The notes beneath the pieces were generated by a model. It made no database searches. It saw only the letters and a program-made list of their open reading frames with translations, and was not told the DNA's origin. From Flavobacteriaceae bacterium (GTDB lineage: Bacteria; Bacteroidota; Bacteroidia; Flavobacteriales; Flavobacteriaceae): a stretch of DNA of 64,000 nucleotides. A program made the position numbers and the translations under genes. How positions within the stretch are numbered: the first letter of the stretch is position 1; each line of letters starts with the position of its first letter. The stretch covers positions 161,287-225,286 of the forward strand of contig JAITMD010000010.1 in assembly GCA_031277535.1 (NCBI GenBank), in the 5' to 3' direction. This document shows positions 43,525-53,068 of this stretch, piece after piece.

Positions 43525-44098
43525 TTTGTTTTGTAGTTATAAAAAATAACTCTCGGCCTGCTCTTGGCTGGATTGAGTTATGTGCTGTTTCTAATACATC
43601 TATTGTCAATTTTGAACGCAGCAAGGGCAAATATTCTTCCTTACTTCCTCCAAATGGTGGTTCGTTTTGTTCAAATTCACAATCAAACAAAAGTCCAACT
43701 AATTTTCCATTTTCCACCAATAATTCACTCATTTTATCAACATATTGTTGACGCATTTCACGTGGCAAAGCGCAAAAAAAAGTTTGCTCTATTATAAGAT
43801 CATACTCTCCTTCGTGTTCAAAAAAATCTTCTAAAACGACACTACCATATGGAAAATCATTCATTAAGCCATAAGCTTCCAACGCTGCAACAATTGTAAA
43901 ATCTAATCCTGTAATATTGGTAAAACCTTGTTCCTGCAAATACATTAACTCATGTCCATGCCCTAATCCTGGTATTAAAATACGTATATTTTTATCCGTT
44001 AGCTGATCAATATAGTCTTTTAAAGGAGTACTGATTGTTCCAATATTCCATTTTGCCTGGTTATTTTGATATTTCCCTTCCCAATACTCTTTATCCAT
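43517..44098 (-). CDS. TPMT-like SAM-dependent methyltransferase
   Basis: About 193 residues of the thiopurine S-methyltransferase/halide methyltransferase family: KEYWEGKYQNNQAKWNIG, ILIPGLGHGHELMYLQEQGF, VTGLD-type ITGLDFTIVAALEA, YDLIIEQTFFCALPREMRQQ, GLLFDCEFEQNEPPFGGS. TPMT-type proteins methylate thiols, selenium or halides. The start ATGGATAA overlaps the preceding gene's stop by eight bases; a longer start (44119) would overlap by 29. It precedes the phosphoribosyltransferase. Confidence 0.82.
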   Translation of the reverse strand: MDKEYWEGKYQNNQAKWNIGTISTPLKDYIDQLTDKNIRILIPGLGHGHELMYLQEQGFTNITGLDFTIVAALEAYGLMNDFPYGSVVLEDFFEHEGEYDLIIEQTFFCALPREMRQQYVDKMSELLVENGKLVGLLFDCEFEQNEPPFGGSKEEYLPLLRSKLTIDVLETAHNSIQPRAGRELFFITTKQND

Positions 44099-44480
44099 CA
44101 ATTTCTTCGTCATCTTCATAATCTAAAAAGTCAGTAATATCTCGTAAATCTTTTTTAGTAGGACGCCCTGTACCATTTCCTCTGTAATGGCTCTTAGCTA
44201 ATTTTAATAATTCTAAGTGCTCAAAAGCTTCTTCAGGTGTTTGATCCCTTCTATAAATATCTACTAATTTCGCTCCTACTCTATTCTGAGGAATATCCAA
44301 AACAGTTAATTTGTAAACTATTTGATCTTTTCGCATCGTTATATTATCTGTAGGATATACCTCTCTGGAAGCTTTTGCAACCTGGCCATTTACAGTTATA
44401 TGTCCTTTTTTACAAGCTTCTGTTGCTATATTTCTGGTTTTATAATATCGTACACACCATAAGTACTTATCAATACGCAT
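44091..44480 (-). CDS. Hsp15-like S4 domain RNA-binding protein
   Basis: A 129-residue protein starting with an S4 domain (MRIDKYLWCVRYYKTRNIAT, ACKKGHITVNGQVAKASREV) and ending in GRPTKKDLRDITDFL, the C-terminal basic tail typical of HslR/Hsp15. Hsp15 binds the free 50S subunit carrying a stalled nascent chain and helps rescue it. It is first in the unit with the methyltransferase and the phosphoribosyltransferase. Confidence 0.88.
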   Translation of the reverse strand: MRIDKYLWCVRYYKTRNIATEACKKGHITVNGQVAKASREVYPTDNITMRKDQIVYKLTVLDIPQNRVGAKLVDIYRRDQTPEEAFEHLELLKLAKSHYRGNGTGRPTKKDLRDITDFLDYEDDEEIDG

Positions 44481-44512
44481 AATTATATATTAAAATTCAT
44501 TAACAAACTATA

Positions 44513-44520
44513 CAAAAATA
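44513..44520 (-). promoter_or_regulatory. -7 box of the S4-protein operon
   Basis: Complement reads TATTTTTG (TAnnTTTG), 33 bases before the start codon. Confidence 0.4.
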
Positions 44521-44560
44521 AAGTAAAATTGTATCTTGCGCTATTAAAAAAAATCAAAAA

Positions 44561-45694
44561 ATGAATAGATTATATAGCTTAGTATGCTTAGTTATTCTTG
44601 CCGTATTCATGGTAAACTGTAAAAAAGATGATAATGGAGGGGGGCTACCTTATGTTCCACCTCGTGAAGCAAAAGAAGTTTATACTGAGAATTTAAAAGA
44701 TATTGAGTTCTATTTAGACAATAACTATATGATTGAAGATGGAGATAATATCTCTTTCGACAGTATTACAAGTGGAAAATACAAGCAACAAGCTGTATTG
44801 CGTAAAGATCCTCGTTTGAAATCGATTGATATGTCAAATGACGATTATATTTTAATGGCTTTTAGTGATCCACAAAATCCTTATGGACCTACAAAATACA
44901 AATACTTAAAATCTGCTGATACCATTAAGTATAAAATCTATTATTTGTTACTTAACGAAGGAAAAGGAGAAAACGTTACTTCTATAGATTCACTATATAT
45001 GAAGCGTTCTACTACTTCATTAAAGAATACAACATTCAACAATTTGGGTAATCCATTACATGGAGCGTATTACTCTTTTCCTATTACAATTCCAGAATAC
45101 ACAAATATTGTAAAAGCACCTTTAAGAACAAATACTGGAGACAGACAATTAATTACTAAATTCTTAAAAACAGCAACAGGTGTTGGAGAAACTAACCAAG
45201 GACTACCAACTTATGACAAAGGTAGTGCAGGAAGAATTATTGCATTTATTCCTTCTGGTTTAGGTAAATTTAATTATGCTGATGGAGGTTTAGAAGCTTA
45301 TAAAGTATATATCACAGATATTACATTAATCTCTAAAAAAGAAAGAGATCATGATAGAGATGGTATTCCTTCTAAATTTGAAGTAAAACAAGTTGTTGAA
45401 AAAGGCACTAAGGTAACAGATGCAGAACTTAAAGCAATGAACTTGAATATACATGACTATTTTTCATACGATACAGATGGTGATGGTATACCAAACTTTT
45501 TAGATATGGATGATGATGGTGATGGTATCTCAACAAAAGATGAATTGTCTTATAAAATTGATGGTGAAATTAAATACTACCAATACTATGATGCAAAACT
45601 AAAGACTTGCTCAGGTATTCCAAGATATTTAGATATTAAATGCTTCCCAGATCGCAAAGATGGTGAATGGGTATGGCCTACTGCGTCAAAATAA
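44561..45694 (+). CDS. Lipoprotein with Asp-rich calcium-type repeats, FKBP-like
   Basis: A 377-residue lipoprotein (lipid Cys 20, VNCKKDDNGGG). The middle region (DTIKYKIYYLLLNEGKGENV, SAGRIIAFIPSGLGKFNYAD, LEAYKVYITDITLI) resembles FKBP-type peptidyl-prolyl isomerase domains that are common as lipoproteins in Flavobacteriaceae. Near the C-terminus are DxDxDGxxD-type loops: DHDRDGIPSKFE, DTDGDGIPNFLDMDDDGDGI, likely calcium-binding. Two Cys (KTCSG, DIKCFPD) may form a disulfide. Probably a periplasmic-leaflet or surface folding factor; enzyme activity not certain. Confidence 0.75.
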   Translation: MNRLYSLVCLVILAVFMVNCKKDDNGGGLPYVPPREAKEVYTENLKDIEFYLDNNYMIEDGDNISFDSITSGKYKQQAVLRKDPRLKSIDMSNDDYILMAFSDPQNPYGPTKYKYLKSADTIKYKIYYLLLNEGKGENVTSIDSLYMKRSTTSLKNTTFNNLGNPLHGAYYSFPITIPEYTNIVKAPLRTNTGDRQLITKFLKTATGVGETNQGLPTYDKGSAGRIIAFIPSGLGKFNYADGGLEAYKVYITDITLISKKERDHDRDGIPSKFEVKQVVEKGTKVTDAELKAMNLNIHDYFSYDTDGDGIPNFLDMDDDGDGISTKDELSYKIDGEIKYYQYYDAKLKTCSGIPRYLDIKCFPDRKDGEWVWPTASK

Positions 45695-45720
45695 CAAAAG
45701 GTCGTAATTTAAAATATATT

Positions 45721-45759
45721 AGTCGGTAACGAAAGAATTTTCGTTACCGACTTTTTTTA
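45721..45759 (+). terminator. Rho-independent terminator
   Basis: Perfect 14-bp stem agtcggtaacgaaa/tttcgttaccgact, four-base loop, seven T's after it. Confidence 0.92.
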
Positions 45760-45842
45760 TTTCTTCTCTTATTTTTATACAAACTATACTAAGCTATTTT
45801 TTACGTATTTTTATAATACATTAATATTAACACTATTAACTC

Positions 45843-48305
45843 ATGCATAATACAAAGTCCTTTTTACTTCTATTTTGTTTACTATTTGTCAGCTCTTCCT
45901 TTGCTCAAAGTGTTATTTACTATGATAAAGACTGGAAAGAAACAACAAAAGAAAAGCATGTTTATTATAGACCTTTACCTCTAAAAAAAGTTGGAGAACT
46001 AATTTATATCAAAGACTATTATAAAAATGGTCAACTACAATACCAAGGATATTCTTATGCTGATGATGAGAATGCTCGTGTTGGTGATATATTCTGGTAC
46101 ACAGAAGAAGGTTATGACTCTTCTTCTTATTCCTATGACAATTTTACCAATACAAAAGAATTAACATATTACTATATTGATGGAAAAGAATGGAAAAAAA
46201 TACTTTATAATAATAGAGGTGAAAAGCAATTAGAGACTACTTATATTCAAGGTAAAAAACCTATAGTAGGCGAATATTATAATGAGGAATATTTTGGTAT
46301 GTTTAATGTATCTCGATTCTCTCAAGACTACGTTTCTCTTGAAAGAAATAAATCTATTAATAAGGATGATATTTCTTTAAAAAATCAAAAGCAATATTTA
46401 TCTACTGACAGCAAAGATTATAGTGAAATAATATATTGGAGTAATGGTAACAAAGCAAAGGAAATTCTATGTAAGAACGTACCAAGATATAAGCAACATA
46501 TAATTTCTTCTAAATACTGGGATATAAATGGTGCCCCATTAAATGCCTCAAATACTGAATATAAATATTATACCAAATTTGGTTTAGCTCAAGCTATAAA
46601 ATCAAAACAAGAGAAGTTACCTGAAGGTCATGAATTTAACGATAGAATAACAACCTACTACCCTAATGGAAAAATTAAGAAAATAAGACAAAGTTCATGG
46701 AAAAATACTGAAGTATACTCTTATGATGAAAAAGGAAAAGAAAATATCCAATTATTCAAAGAATACACAACCCCTTATGATGGCTTCTTTACAGATACAA
46801 TAAACAGTAAAATAACCCAATATCGTCTAAACAAAGGAATACATATAGGGGAAGTGATTACCACTAAATACACGACTGACAGTATCTTTGCTAAGGGAAT
46901 TTATAAAGACAATAAACCTTATGAAGGTACTTTCTATAACTTAAATAATAAAAGGATATTATCTTCTTATAAAGACTTCTTATTAGATGGCGTTCAAATC
47001 GTATACTCTAACTATTATTATGATATACCAGAAGAAATTTATACAATGAAAAAAGGAGTAAAAGACGGTTATAGAAAAGTATACAAAAAAGGTATATTAA
47101 TCAAAGAAGAAGAATTCAAAAATGGTCTACCTATTAATGGTTCTTCTATTGAGGGTAAACAACTGAAGAATTATAAGAATGGAGAATTAGTTAGCATTGA
47201 TTATTATAAAGACAAAGACTATAATGACGAACTAAGAGATCTTCGATACACAGAATATTATACGAAAGATCAATTGATTAAAGTTAACTACTATACTTTC
47301 AGAGTTATAGAAGATATGCAATCAAGTTATACTGGTTTTTATAACAACGGAAAGCCTTATAATGGATACTTTCTAAGCCCTGAACCAATAATAGATAATA
47401 TTTATTTAGTTGATTATTATGAAAATGGTGTAAGATTGTATCAGTATAGTTTTGACTTTTTAGAACAGTTAGATACTATCAATAAATTGCAATATGACCA
47501 ACGTACTATTTTTAAAAATGGTAAAATAACTACAGGCTACAAATATATATCTGATAAAGGCGTATTATTAGGATTACGATATCTAAACGGACAAATAAAC
47601 CTTATAGAGATTAATGCTTTTGGAATGCATGCTTTCAATAGAAACACATATGAATTAAAAAATAATGCAGTAATTATAAAAGACTTTTCCTCTCCATTAT
47701 ATTTAAAGATAGTAAAAGGTAGCAAGTACTTACAAATGGAAATATATGATCAAAATGGTAAAGCAGATATCAAAGCCCCACAAATAGTCAAGGATAAAAC
47801 ACCTGATTCAACTAAGATCTACTATATAGAAGACAATACTTTAAAAGAGTATAGTATGTCTTTATTTAGCGATGAATACTATAGTGCATTGGAGAGTAAC
47901 TATAAATCACAACAATTATTAGCCTTATATTATGGCTTTCCTCCTTTCTTAACTCAAACTCCACAAGAATATTTTGCTGAGCTTACTATACAATATGAAT
48001 TTGTAGTAGATGCTATGGAAGCATTAAAAGAAGCTACTAACAAAGAGGAAGCAGAAAAAAGACAAGCTGATGCAATAGAACAAAGACTATCTAATAATAA
48101 CAGTAATAATCAATTTAGCTTTTTAAAATACAATAAAGCGGGTAAACCTTCGGAAGGAACAGATATTACCAAAATAGGCACAACTTATAAAGTGGATTAT
48201 TATATAGAAGAAAGGTTAGTTAAAACGATTACCTACAAGAACCTGAAGCACCTACAAGAAAAAGATGGTCCATTAGCAGAACTTATAAATATTTACAATA
48301 AGTAA
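45843..48305 (+). CDS. Large secreted YwqK/MORN-like repeat protein
   Basis: An 820-residue protein with a signal peptide (KSFLLLFCLLFVSSSFAQ). It has many short repeats Y-x-NG-x-(x)-x-G/Y: YKNGQLQYQG, YYPNGKIKKI, FKNGLPINGSSIEGKQ, YKNGELVSI, FYNNGKPYNG, YYENGVRLYQ, FKNGKITTG, as in YwqK/MORN_2 proteins. A helical Glu/Lys/Gln stretch lies near residues 720-750. It resembles the partial protein at the window start (shared pattern NGxPxNGxS). Probably periplasmic or surface-exposed. Function not known; a strong terminator follows. Confidence 0.75.
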   Translation: MHNTKSFLLLFCLLFVSSSFAQSVIYYDKDWKETTKEKHVYYRPLPLKKVGELIYIKDYYKNGQLQYQGYSYADDENARVGDIFWYTEEGYDSSSYSYDNFTNTKELTYYYIDGKEWKKILYNNRGEKQLETTYIQGKKPIVGEYYNEEYFGMFNVSRFSQDYVSLERNKSINKDDISLKNQKQYLSTDSKDYSEIIYWSNGNKAKEILCKNVPRYKQHIISSKYWDINGAPLNASNTEYKYYTKFGLAQAIKSKQEKLPEGHEFNDRITTYYPNGKIKKIRQSSWKNTEVYSYDEKGKENIQLFKEYTTPYDGFFTDTINSKITQYRLNKGIHIGEVITTKYTTDSIFAKGIYKDNKPYEGTFYNLNNKRILSSYKDFLLDGVQIVYSNYYYDIPEEIYTMKKGVKDGYRKVYKKGILIKEEEFKNGLPINGSSIEGKQLKNYKNGELVSIDYYKDKDYNDELRDLRYTEYYTKDQLIKVNYYTFRVIEDMQSSYTGFYNNGKPYNGYFLSPEPIIDNIYLVDYYENGVRLYQYSFDFLEQLDTINKLQYDQRTIFKNGKITTGYKYISDKGVLLGLRYLNGQINLIEINAFGMHAFNRNTYELKNNAVIIKDFSSPLYLKIVKGSKYLQMEIYDQNGKADIKAPQIVKDKTPDSTKIYYIEDNTLKEYSMSLFSDEYYSALESNYKSQQLLALYYGFPPFLTQTPQEYFAELTIQYEFVVDAMEALKEATNKEEAEKRQADAIEQRLSNNNSNNQFSFLKYNKAGKPSEGTDITKIGTTYKVDYYIEERLVKTITYKNLKHLQEKDGPLAELINIYNK

Positions 48306-48315
48306 TTCAAAAAAA

Positions 48316-48350
48316 AGAGGCTATTCATAATTTGAATAGCCTCTCTTATT
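48316..48350. terminator. Bidirectional terminator
   Basis: Stem agaggctattca/tgaatagcctct with a five-base loop; A-run before and T-rich after it, between the YwqK-like gene and the convergent transketolase genes. Confidence 0.85.
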
Positions 48351-48373
48351 TCATTTAAACACGTAAATATTTA

Positions 48374-49330
48374 CTATTTCTTACGTTTAATAACTGCTTG
48401 CGCTTTCTCAACAATTGCAGCAGCATTTAAACCATATTTATTCATTAATTCTTCTGGAGTACCTGATTCACCAAAAGTATCTTGTACTGCCACAAATTCT
48501 TGAGGTAGTGGGTTATTTAAAGCTAATACTCTTGATACACTTTCTCCTAATCCTCCTAAGAAATTATGTTCTTCTGCAGTAACAATACAACCAGTTTTAG
48601 CTACAGATTTTAAAATAGCTTCTTCATCCAAAGGTTTGATTGTGTGGATATTTATTACTTCTGCAGAAATTCCTTTAGCTTCTAATTCTTCTGCCGCAAT
48701 TAAAGCCTCCCAAACCAAGTGACCTGTTGCAACAATAGTAACATCAGTTCCTTCATTTAACATAATAGCTTTTCCAATTACAAACGTTTCATCAGCTGGC
48801 ATAAAGTTTGGCACTACTGGACGTCCAAATCTTAAGTAAACAGGCCCTTCATAATCAGCAATAGCTAAAGTAGCAGCTTTTGTTTGATTATAATCACATG
48901 TATTGATTACAGTCATATTTGGAAGCATCTTCATTAATCCGATATCTTCTAAAATTTGGTGAGTAGCTCCATCTTCTCCTAATGTCAATCCAGCATGCGA
49001 AGCACAAATTTTTACATTCTTTTCAGAATAAGCTACTGACTGTCTAATTTGATCATAAACACGTCCTGTAGAAAAATTAGCAAAAGTACCTGTAAAAGGT
49101 ATTTTTCCTCCAATAGTCATTCCTGCAGCTAAACCAATCATATTCGCTTCTGCAATACCTACTTGAAAAAAGCGTTCTGGGTGATTCTTTTTAAAATCAT
49201 CCATTTTTAATGAACCGATTAAGTCAGCACATAATGCTACTACATTCTCATTCTTTTGTCCCAATTCAGTAAGTCCTGCTCCAAATCCTGAACGCGTATC
49301 TTTACTTCCTGTATTTGTATATTTTTTCAT
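48374..49330 (-). CDS. Transketolase, C-terminal subunit
   Basis: A 318-residue protein with the pyrimidine-binding and C-terminal domains: [60 protein letters not shown] and [20 protein letters not shown]. It completes the enzyme encoded by the upstream gene, 20 bases away; together they correspond to one full transketolase split between domains. The holoenzyme uses thiamine diphosphate to move two-carbon units in the pentose phosphate pathway. Confidence 0.93.
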   Translation of the reverse strand: MKKYTNTGSKDTRSGFGAGLTELGQKNENVVALCADLIGSLKMDDFKKNHPERFFQVGIAEANMIGLAAGMTIGGKIPFTGTFANFSTGRVYDQIRQSVAYSEKNVKICASHAGLTLGEDGATHQILEDIGLMKMLPNMTVINTCDYNQTKAATLAIADYEGPVYLRFGRPVVPNFMPADETFVIGKAIMLNEGTDVTIVATGHLVWEALIAAEELEAKGISAEVINIHTIKPLDEEAILKSVAKTGCIVTAEEHNFLGGLGESVSRVLALNNPLPQEFVAVQDTFGESGTPEELMNKYGLNAAAIVEKAQAVIKRKK

Positions 49331-49350
49331 CTTAATTTCAATTTTGTAGA

Positions 49351-50202
49351 TTAATAATCTCCGAAAGAAGATTCTGGATTTTGTTTTAAAGCTTCTTCTA
49401 ATTGAGCATCACTTGGTGCTTTACCATGCCAAGCATGAGTACCCATCATAAAGTCTACTCCATTCCCCATTTCAGTGTGCAACAACACACATACTGGTTT
49501 TCCTTTTCCTGTTTTAGCTTTAGCTTCTTCATATCCAGCAATAATTGAATCGATGTCATTCCCTTTTGCTACTTCAATAACTTCCCAATCAAATGCCTCA
49601 AACTTAGCTTTTAAAGATCCTAAATTCAATACATCTTCTGTTGGTCCATCAATTTGTTTTCCATTTAAGTCAACTGTCGCAATTAAATTATCCACTTTTT
49701 TAGCAGATGCATACATCATTGCTTCCCAATTTTGACCTTCTTGTAACTCACCATCCCCCATTAACACATAAACAAGGTGATTGTCATTATTTAATTTCTT
49801 CGCTTGTGCTGCACCTGTTGCTACAGATAATCCTTGTCCTAATGAACCAGAAGCCATACGTACTCCAGGTAATTTGTCATGCGTACATGGATGTCCTTGT
49901 AGACGTGTATTAATTTTTCTGAAAGTTGCTAACTCACTCACTGGGAAATACCCACTGCGAGCCAATACACTATAAAACACTGGAGAGATATGTCCATTAG
50001 ATAAGAAGAATAAATCTTCATCTTTACCATTCATATCAAATCCCTCTTTTCTGTCCATTAACTTTTGATATAATGTCACTAAAAACTCAGCACATCCCAA
50101 AGATCCTCCTGGGTGTCCTGAACTTACAGCATGTACCATTCTAAGAATGTCTCTTCTTACTTGTGTAGTTAACTCTGTTAATTGTTGTGTGTTCGGTTTC
50201 AT
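49351..50202 (-). CDS. Transketolase, N-terminal subunit
   Basis: A 283-residue protein binding the diphosphate of thiamine diphosphate: [55 protein letters not shown] and [16 protein letters not shown] (GDG...N motif). It ends after the first domain, as in other two-gene transketolases (common in Bacteroidota, Archaea and Firmicutes). It is first in the operon, with an exact -7 box upstream. Confidence 0.93.
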   Translation of the reverse strand: MKPNTQQLTELTTQVRRDILRMVHAVSSGHPGGSLGCAEFLVTLYQKLMDRKEGFDMNGKDEDLFFLSNGHISPVFYSVLARSGYFPVSELATFRKINTRLQGHPCTHDKLPGVRMASGSLGQGLSVATGAAQAKKLNNDNHLVYVLMGDGELQEGQNWEAMMYASAKKVDNLIATVDLNGKQIDGPTEDVLNLGSLKAKFEAFDWEVIEVAKGNDIDSIIAGYEEAKAKTGKGKPVCVLLHTEMGNGVDFMMGTHAWHGKAPSDAQLEEALKQNPESSFGDY

Positions 50203-50228
50203 TATTTGTACAATAAATTATTCGTACA

Positions 50229-50236
50229 CAAATATA
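50229..50236 (-). promoter_or_regulatory. -7 box of the transketolase genes
   Basis: Complement reads TATATTTG, an exact TAnnTTTG, 27 bases before the start codon; no clear -33 TTG. Confidence 0.5.
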
Positions 50237-50498
50237 CTATTATTTACCTTAAATCAGCCTATTTATTCTATTATTGAAAGTAGCTTTTTCTCTCAATTCC
50301 ATTTTAATCTTCCCCTCAGAATCACTTGTTTTTATACACTTAAAGAGTTAATTTTATCACCTATACATTTATACAAACTAAATAATTCATCGTTTTCTTC
50401 CTCATTTTATTATTTTTTAATCCCCTATAAATATCCTACTTTTACCCAATAGATTCTTTTTAAATATCTCATTATCCATTAATCAAATTTTAAAACTA

Positions 50499-51281
50499 AT
50501 GAATGATACAACTCTATTACACACCAAAAATCTAAGTATAGGATATAGTTCTAAAAAAGAAACAAAAGTAATACAGACAGGTATCAATATTGAATTAAAA
50601 CAAGGACAACTGATTTCCTTATTGGGAATAAATGGAATAGGAAAGACAACCCTATTGCGAACTTTAGCAGGTTTACAATCTCCCTTAGAAGGACAAATAA
50701 TACTGAACAGTACTTCTTTAATAAATTATTCACAAACAGAATTAGCTAAACAGATTAGTGTTGTATTAACTGAACGAATTCCTGATTCTAATCTTTCTGT
50801 TATAGATTTATTACAAATAAGTCGTATTCCACATTTAAACTGGAACAATAACATAACTAAGAATGACTTGTTCTATATAGATAAAGCTATCACATTAACA
50901 CACATCGATCAATTAGTGAACCTTAATGTTAATACACTAAGTGATGGACAACGCCAACGCGTTTTTATAGCCCGAGCTATTGCACAAAACACCCCTATTA
51001 TTATTTTAGATGAACCATCAAGTCATTTAGACTTACATCACAAGGTTGACCTGTATTTACTATTAAAAAATTTAGCACATAATGAAAATAAAGCTATTCT
51101 ATTTTCAAGTCACGATATGGACCTTTGCTTAGAAATAACAGACGAAAGTATTGTATTCCAAAAAGATACTTGCCTACAAAACACAAACAGCGCCCTAATA
51201 GACGCTGGTATATTTGATAATTTTTTTAATACAAATAATCTCTTCTTTGATAGACAACAAAAACGCTTTAACTTAAAATAA
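50499..51281 (+). CDS. ABC transporter ATP-binding protein, FecE/BtuD-like, orphan
   Basis: A 260-residue ATPase: Walker A LLGINGIGKTTLLRTLAG, Q-loop ISVVLTERIPDSNLSV, signature NTLSDGQRQRVFIARAIA, Walker B IIILDEPSSHLD and switch FSSHDMDLCLEI. The sequence order and length match ATPases of iron-siderophore, haem and cobalamin importers. No permease or binding-protein gene lies nearby: the neighbours are transketolase and a convergent CDF transporter one base away. It may serve a permease encoded elsewhere. Confidence 0.87.
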   Translation: MNDTTLLHTKNLSIGYSSKKETKVIQTGINIELKQGQLISLLGINGIGKTTLLRTLAGLQSPLEGQIILNSTSLINYSQTELAKQISVVLTERIPDSNLSVIDLLQISRIPHLNWNNNITKNDLFYIDKAITLTHIDQLVNLNVNTLSDGQRQRVFIARAIAQNTPIIILDEPSSHLDLHHKVDLYLLLKNLAHNENKAILFSSHDMDLCLEITDESIVFQKDTCLQNTNSALIDAGIFDNFFNTNNLFFDRQQKRFNLK

Positions 51282-51282
51282 G

Positions 51283-52272
51283 TTATTTGCTATTATGTCT
51301 CTTATTGGGCAATACATTATCTATTGTCCATTCTACAATATGATTAAAAGGTTCTTTGCGGTAACTACAATCTTCTTTAGTGCACAACTCACATGAAAAA
51401 GGTTTGCAATCATCTACATGTACAAAAATCTCAATTTCATCTCCAAACTTATCTTCAATTTCTTTTTGTAAAGCATCTACCTCTTGATGTGCCTCTACGA
51501 CATTAAAATACCAAGGAACTGTCATATGACAATCAAAATGCAATACACTACCATATTTTATAATACGCATATTGTGTAAATCAATCCAGTTTGGTCGTCT
51601 TACTGCTTGTAAGTGTGCTACTACTTCATCTAATAGTAATTCGTCTGTTTCATCCATAATACCAGAAACAGCTCCTCTTACAATTTTATACCCTGTAACA
51701 ATAATTATCATCGCAAAAATAAGAGCGACTCCTGCATCTAACCATGCATAACCAGTAAAATACAAAAGAATAAGTCCTATAATAATACCAATTGTAGAAT
51801 AGGTATCCGACTGTAAATGTCTTCCACTGGCAACAAGAGCAAGCGATTTATTTTTTTGCCCTTTTTGTATGGCATACCATCCTAAAATATAATTAACTAT
51901 AGCTGTAATAGCTACTAAAATAATTCCATAGTCCAACTTACCAATAGGTTGAGGGTGCACTAAGTTTTTTACTGCTTCAAAAATAATAACTACACCAGCC
52001 ATTATTATTAAACCTCCTTCAATAGACGCGGAGATAAATTCTACCTTTCCATGACCATAGGGATGATTACGATCTCGTGGTAAAGAAGATAAATACAAAC
52101 TATACAACCCTATAAAGCCACTAATCACATTAATAACACTTTCCAAGGCGTCTGTTAAAATAGCTACGGAATGAGTCATTGACCAGGCAATTACTTTTAT
52201 CACAAAAAGCAATACTCCTACAATAGCTACAATCTTTTGAAACTTATAATTTTCTACTGACTTAGTATTCAT
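51283..52272 (-). CDS. Cation diffusion facilitator (CDF) transporter with Cys-rich tail
   Basis: A 329-residue metal exporter with six membrane helices and a cytosolic C-terminal ferredoxin-like domain. Helix 2 has TDALESVINVISGF, loop 2-3 RNHPYGHGKVEFISASIEGG, helix 5 HLQSDTYSTIGIIIG (HxxxD). FieF-type proteins have DxxxD in helix 2; here it is DxxxS. The C-terminal tail has C-X4-C-X2-C-X4-C (CKPFSCELCTKEDC), likely an extra metal site. It exports Zn, Fe, Mn or another divalent ion; which one is not clear. It follows the RluE-like gene by 12 bases. Confidence 0.87.
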   Translation of the reverse strand: MNTKSVENYKFQKIVAIVGVLLFVIKVIAWSMTHSVAILTDALESVINVISGFIGLYSLYLSSLPRDRNHPYGHGKVEFISASIEGGLIIMAGVVIIFEAVKNLVHPQPIGKLDYGIILVAITAIVNYILGWYAIQKGQKNKSLALVASGRHLQSDTYSTIGIIIGLILLYFTGYAWLDAGVALIFAMIIIVTGYKIVRGAVSGIMDETDELLLDEVVAHLQAVRRPNWIDLHNMRIIKYGSVLHFDCHMTVPWYFNVVEAHQEVDALQKEIEDKFGDEIEIFVHVDDCKPFSCELCTKEDCSYRKEPFNHIVEWTIDNVLPNKRHNSK

Positions 52273-52284
52273 GTTTATCGCTGT

Positions 52285-52863
52285 TTATAATTCATTTACT
52301 TCTATAACTTCTCCTACTTGCATTCCTTCTAAACAAACATTTCCTACGCGAACCCTTACTAATCGCAAAGTTGCATAACCTACATATGCTGTCATTTTAC
52401 GCACTTGTCTAAACTTCCCCTCAGTCAGAACTATACGTACCCAACTGGTAGGTCCATGTCTTTCATCTCTAATGCGTCTTCCTTCACCTATCCAATCTGG
52501 CAACTGTAAGATACGCTCTGCTTCACAAGGTTTTGTCGTATATTTTTCTCCTTTTACTCCAATTTCTACTCCACAACGCATCGCTTCTACAGCATCTTCT
52601 GTAATTACTCCATCTACTTGTGCATAATATTCCTTCTCATAATGTGAGCCTCTTACACGTTCACTGGTCATTCCATCCGTCGTCAATAATAACAATCCTT
52701 CTGAATTTTCATCCAAACGTCCAATAGCCATTGTTCCTTCCGGAAAATCATATAATTCTCCTAACTTCTTTTTTGTACGTTTCTTTTCATAGATAAATTG
52801 ACTGATATAACCATGTGGCTTATATAATATGAAGTGGCGATGATTATGAGAATGTTCTGACAT
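52285..52863 (-). CDS. RluE/RsuA family pseudouridine synthase
   Basis: About 192 residues. It has FILYKPHGYISQF, the catalytic GRLDENSEGLLLLTTDG, YYAQVDGVITEDAVEAM and GKFRQVRKMTAYVG, matching the RsuA/RluE branch, without an N-terminal S4 domain, as in RluE (23S rRNA U2457 in E. coli). The ATG at 52863 is preferred, since an ATG-like start at 52896 lies upstream of the predicted transcription start. The CDF gene follows 12 bases later, possibly co-transcribed. Confidence 0.88.
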   Translation of the reverse strand: MSEHSHNHRHFILYKPHGYISQFIYEKKRTKKKLGELYDFPEGTMAIGRLDENSEGLLLLTTDGMTSERVRGSHYEKEYYAQVDGVITEDAVEAMRCGVEIGVKGEKYTTKPCEAERILQLPDWIGEGRRIRDERHGPTSWVRIVLTEGKFRQVRKMTAYVGYATLRLVRVRVGNVCLEGMQVGEVIEVNEL

Positions 52864-52883
52864 AGTGTTTTTGTTTTCGCCCA

Positions 52884-52891
52884 CAAAGGTA
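52884..52891 (-). promoter_or_regulatory. -7 box of the RluE-like gene
   Basis: Complement reads TACCTTTG, an exact TAnnTTTG; places transcription start at about 52878 and thereby supports the start codon at 52863. Confidence 0.5.
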
Positions 52892-53068
52892 TTCATTATC
52901 GCGTGACCTCACCATTAGGATTTCATTATAATTGTAATCTTTCCTTTAAATTTATAGGTGTTTTAATAGCATACAATCATTTATGTAAACAATAATAAGT
53001 ATATAGTAATTACAATTTATTTGTCTTCTTTTCAAACACATTTCTATCGTGCAAAATAGCAACAAAAC

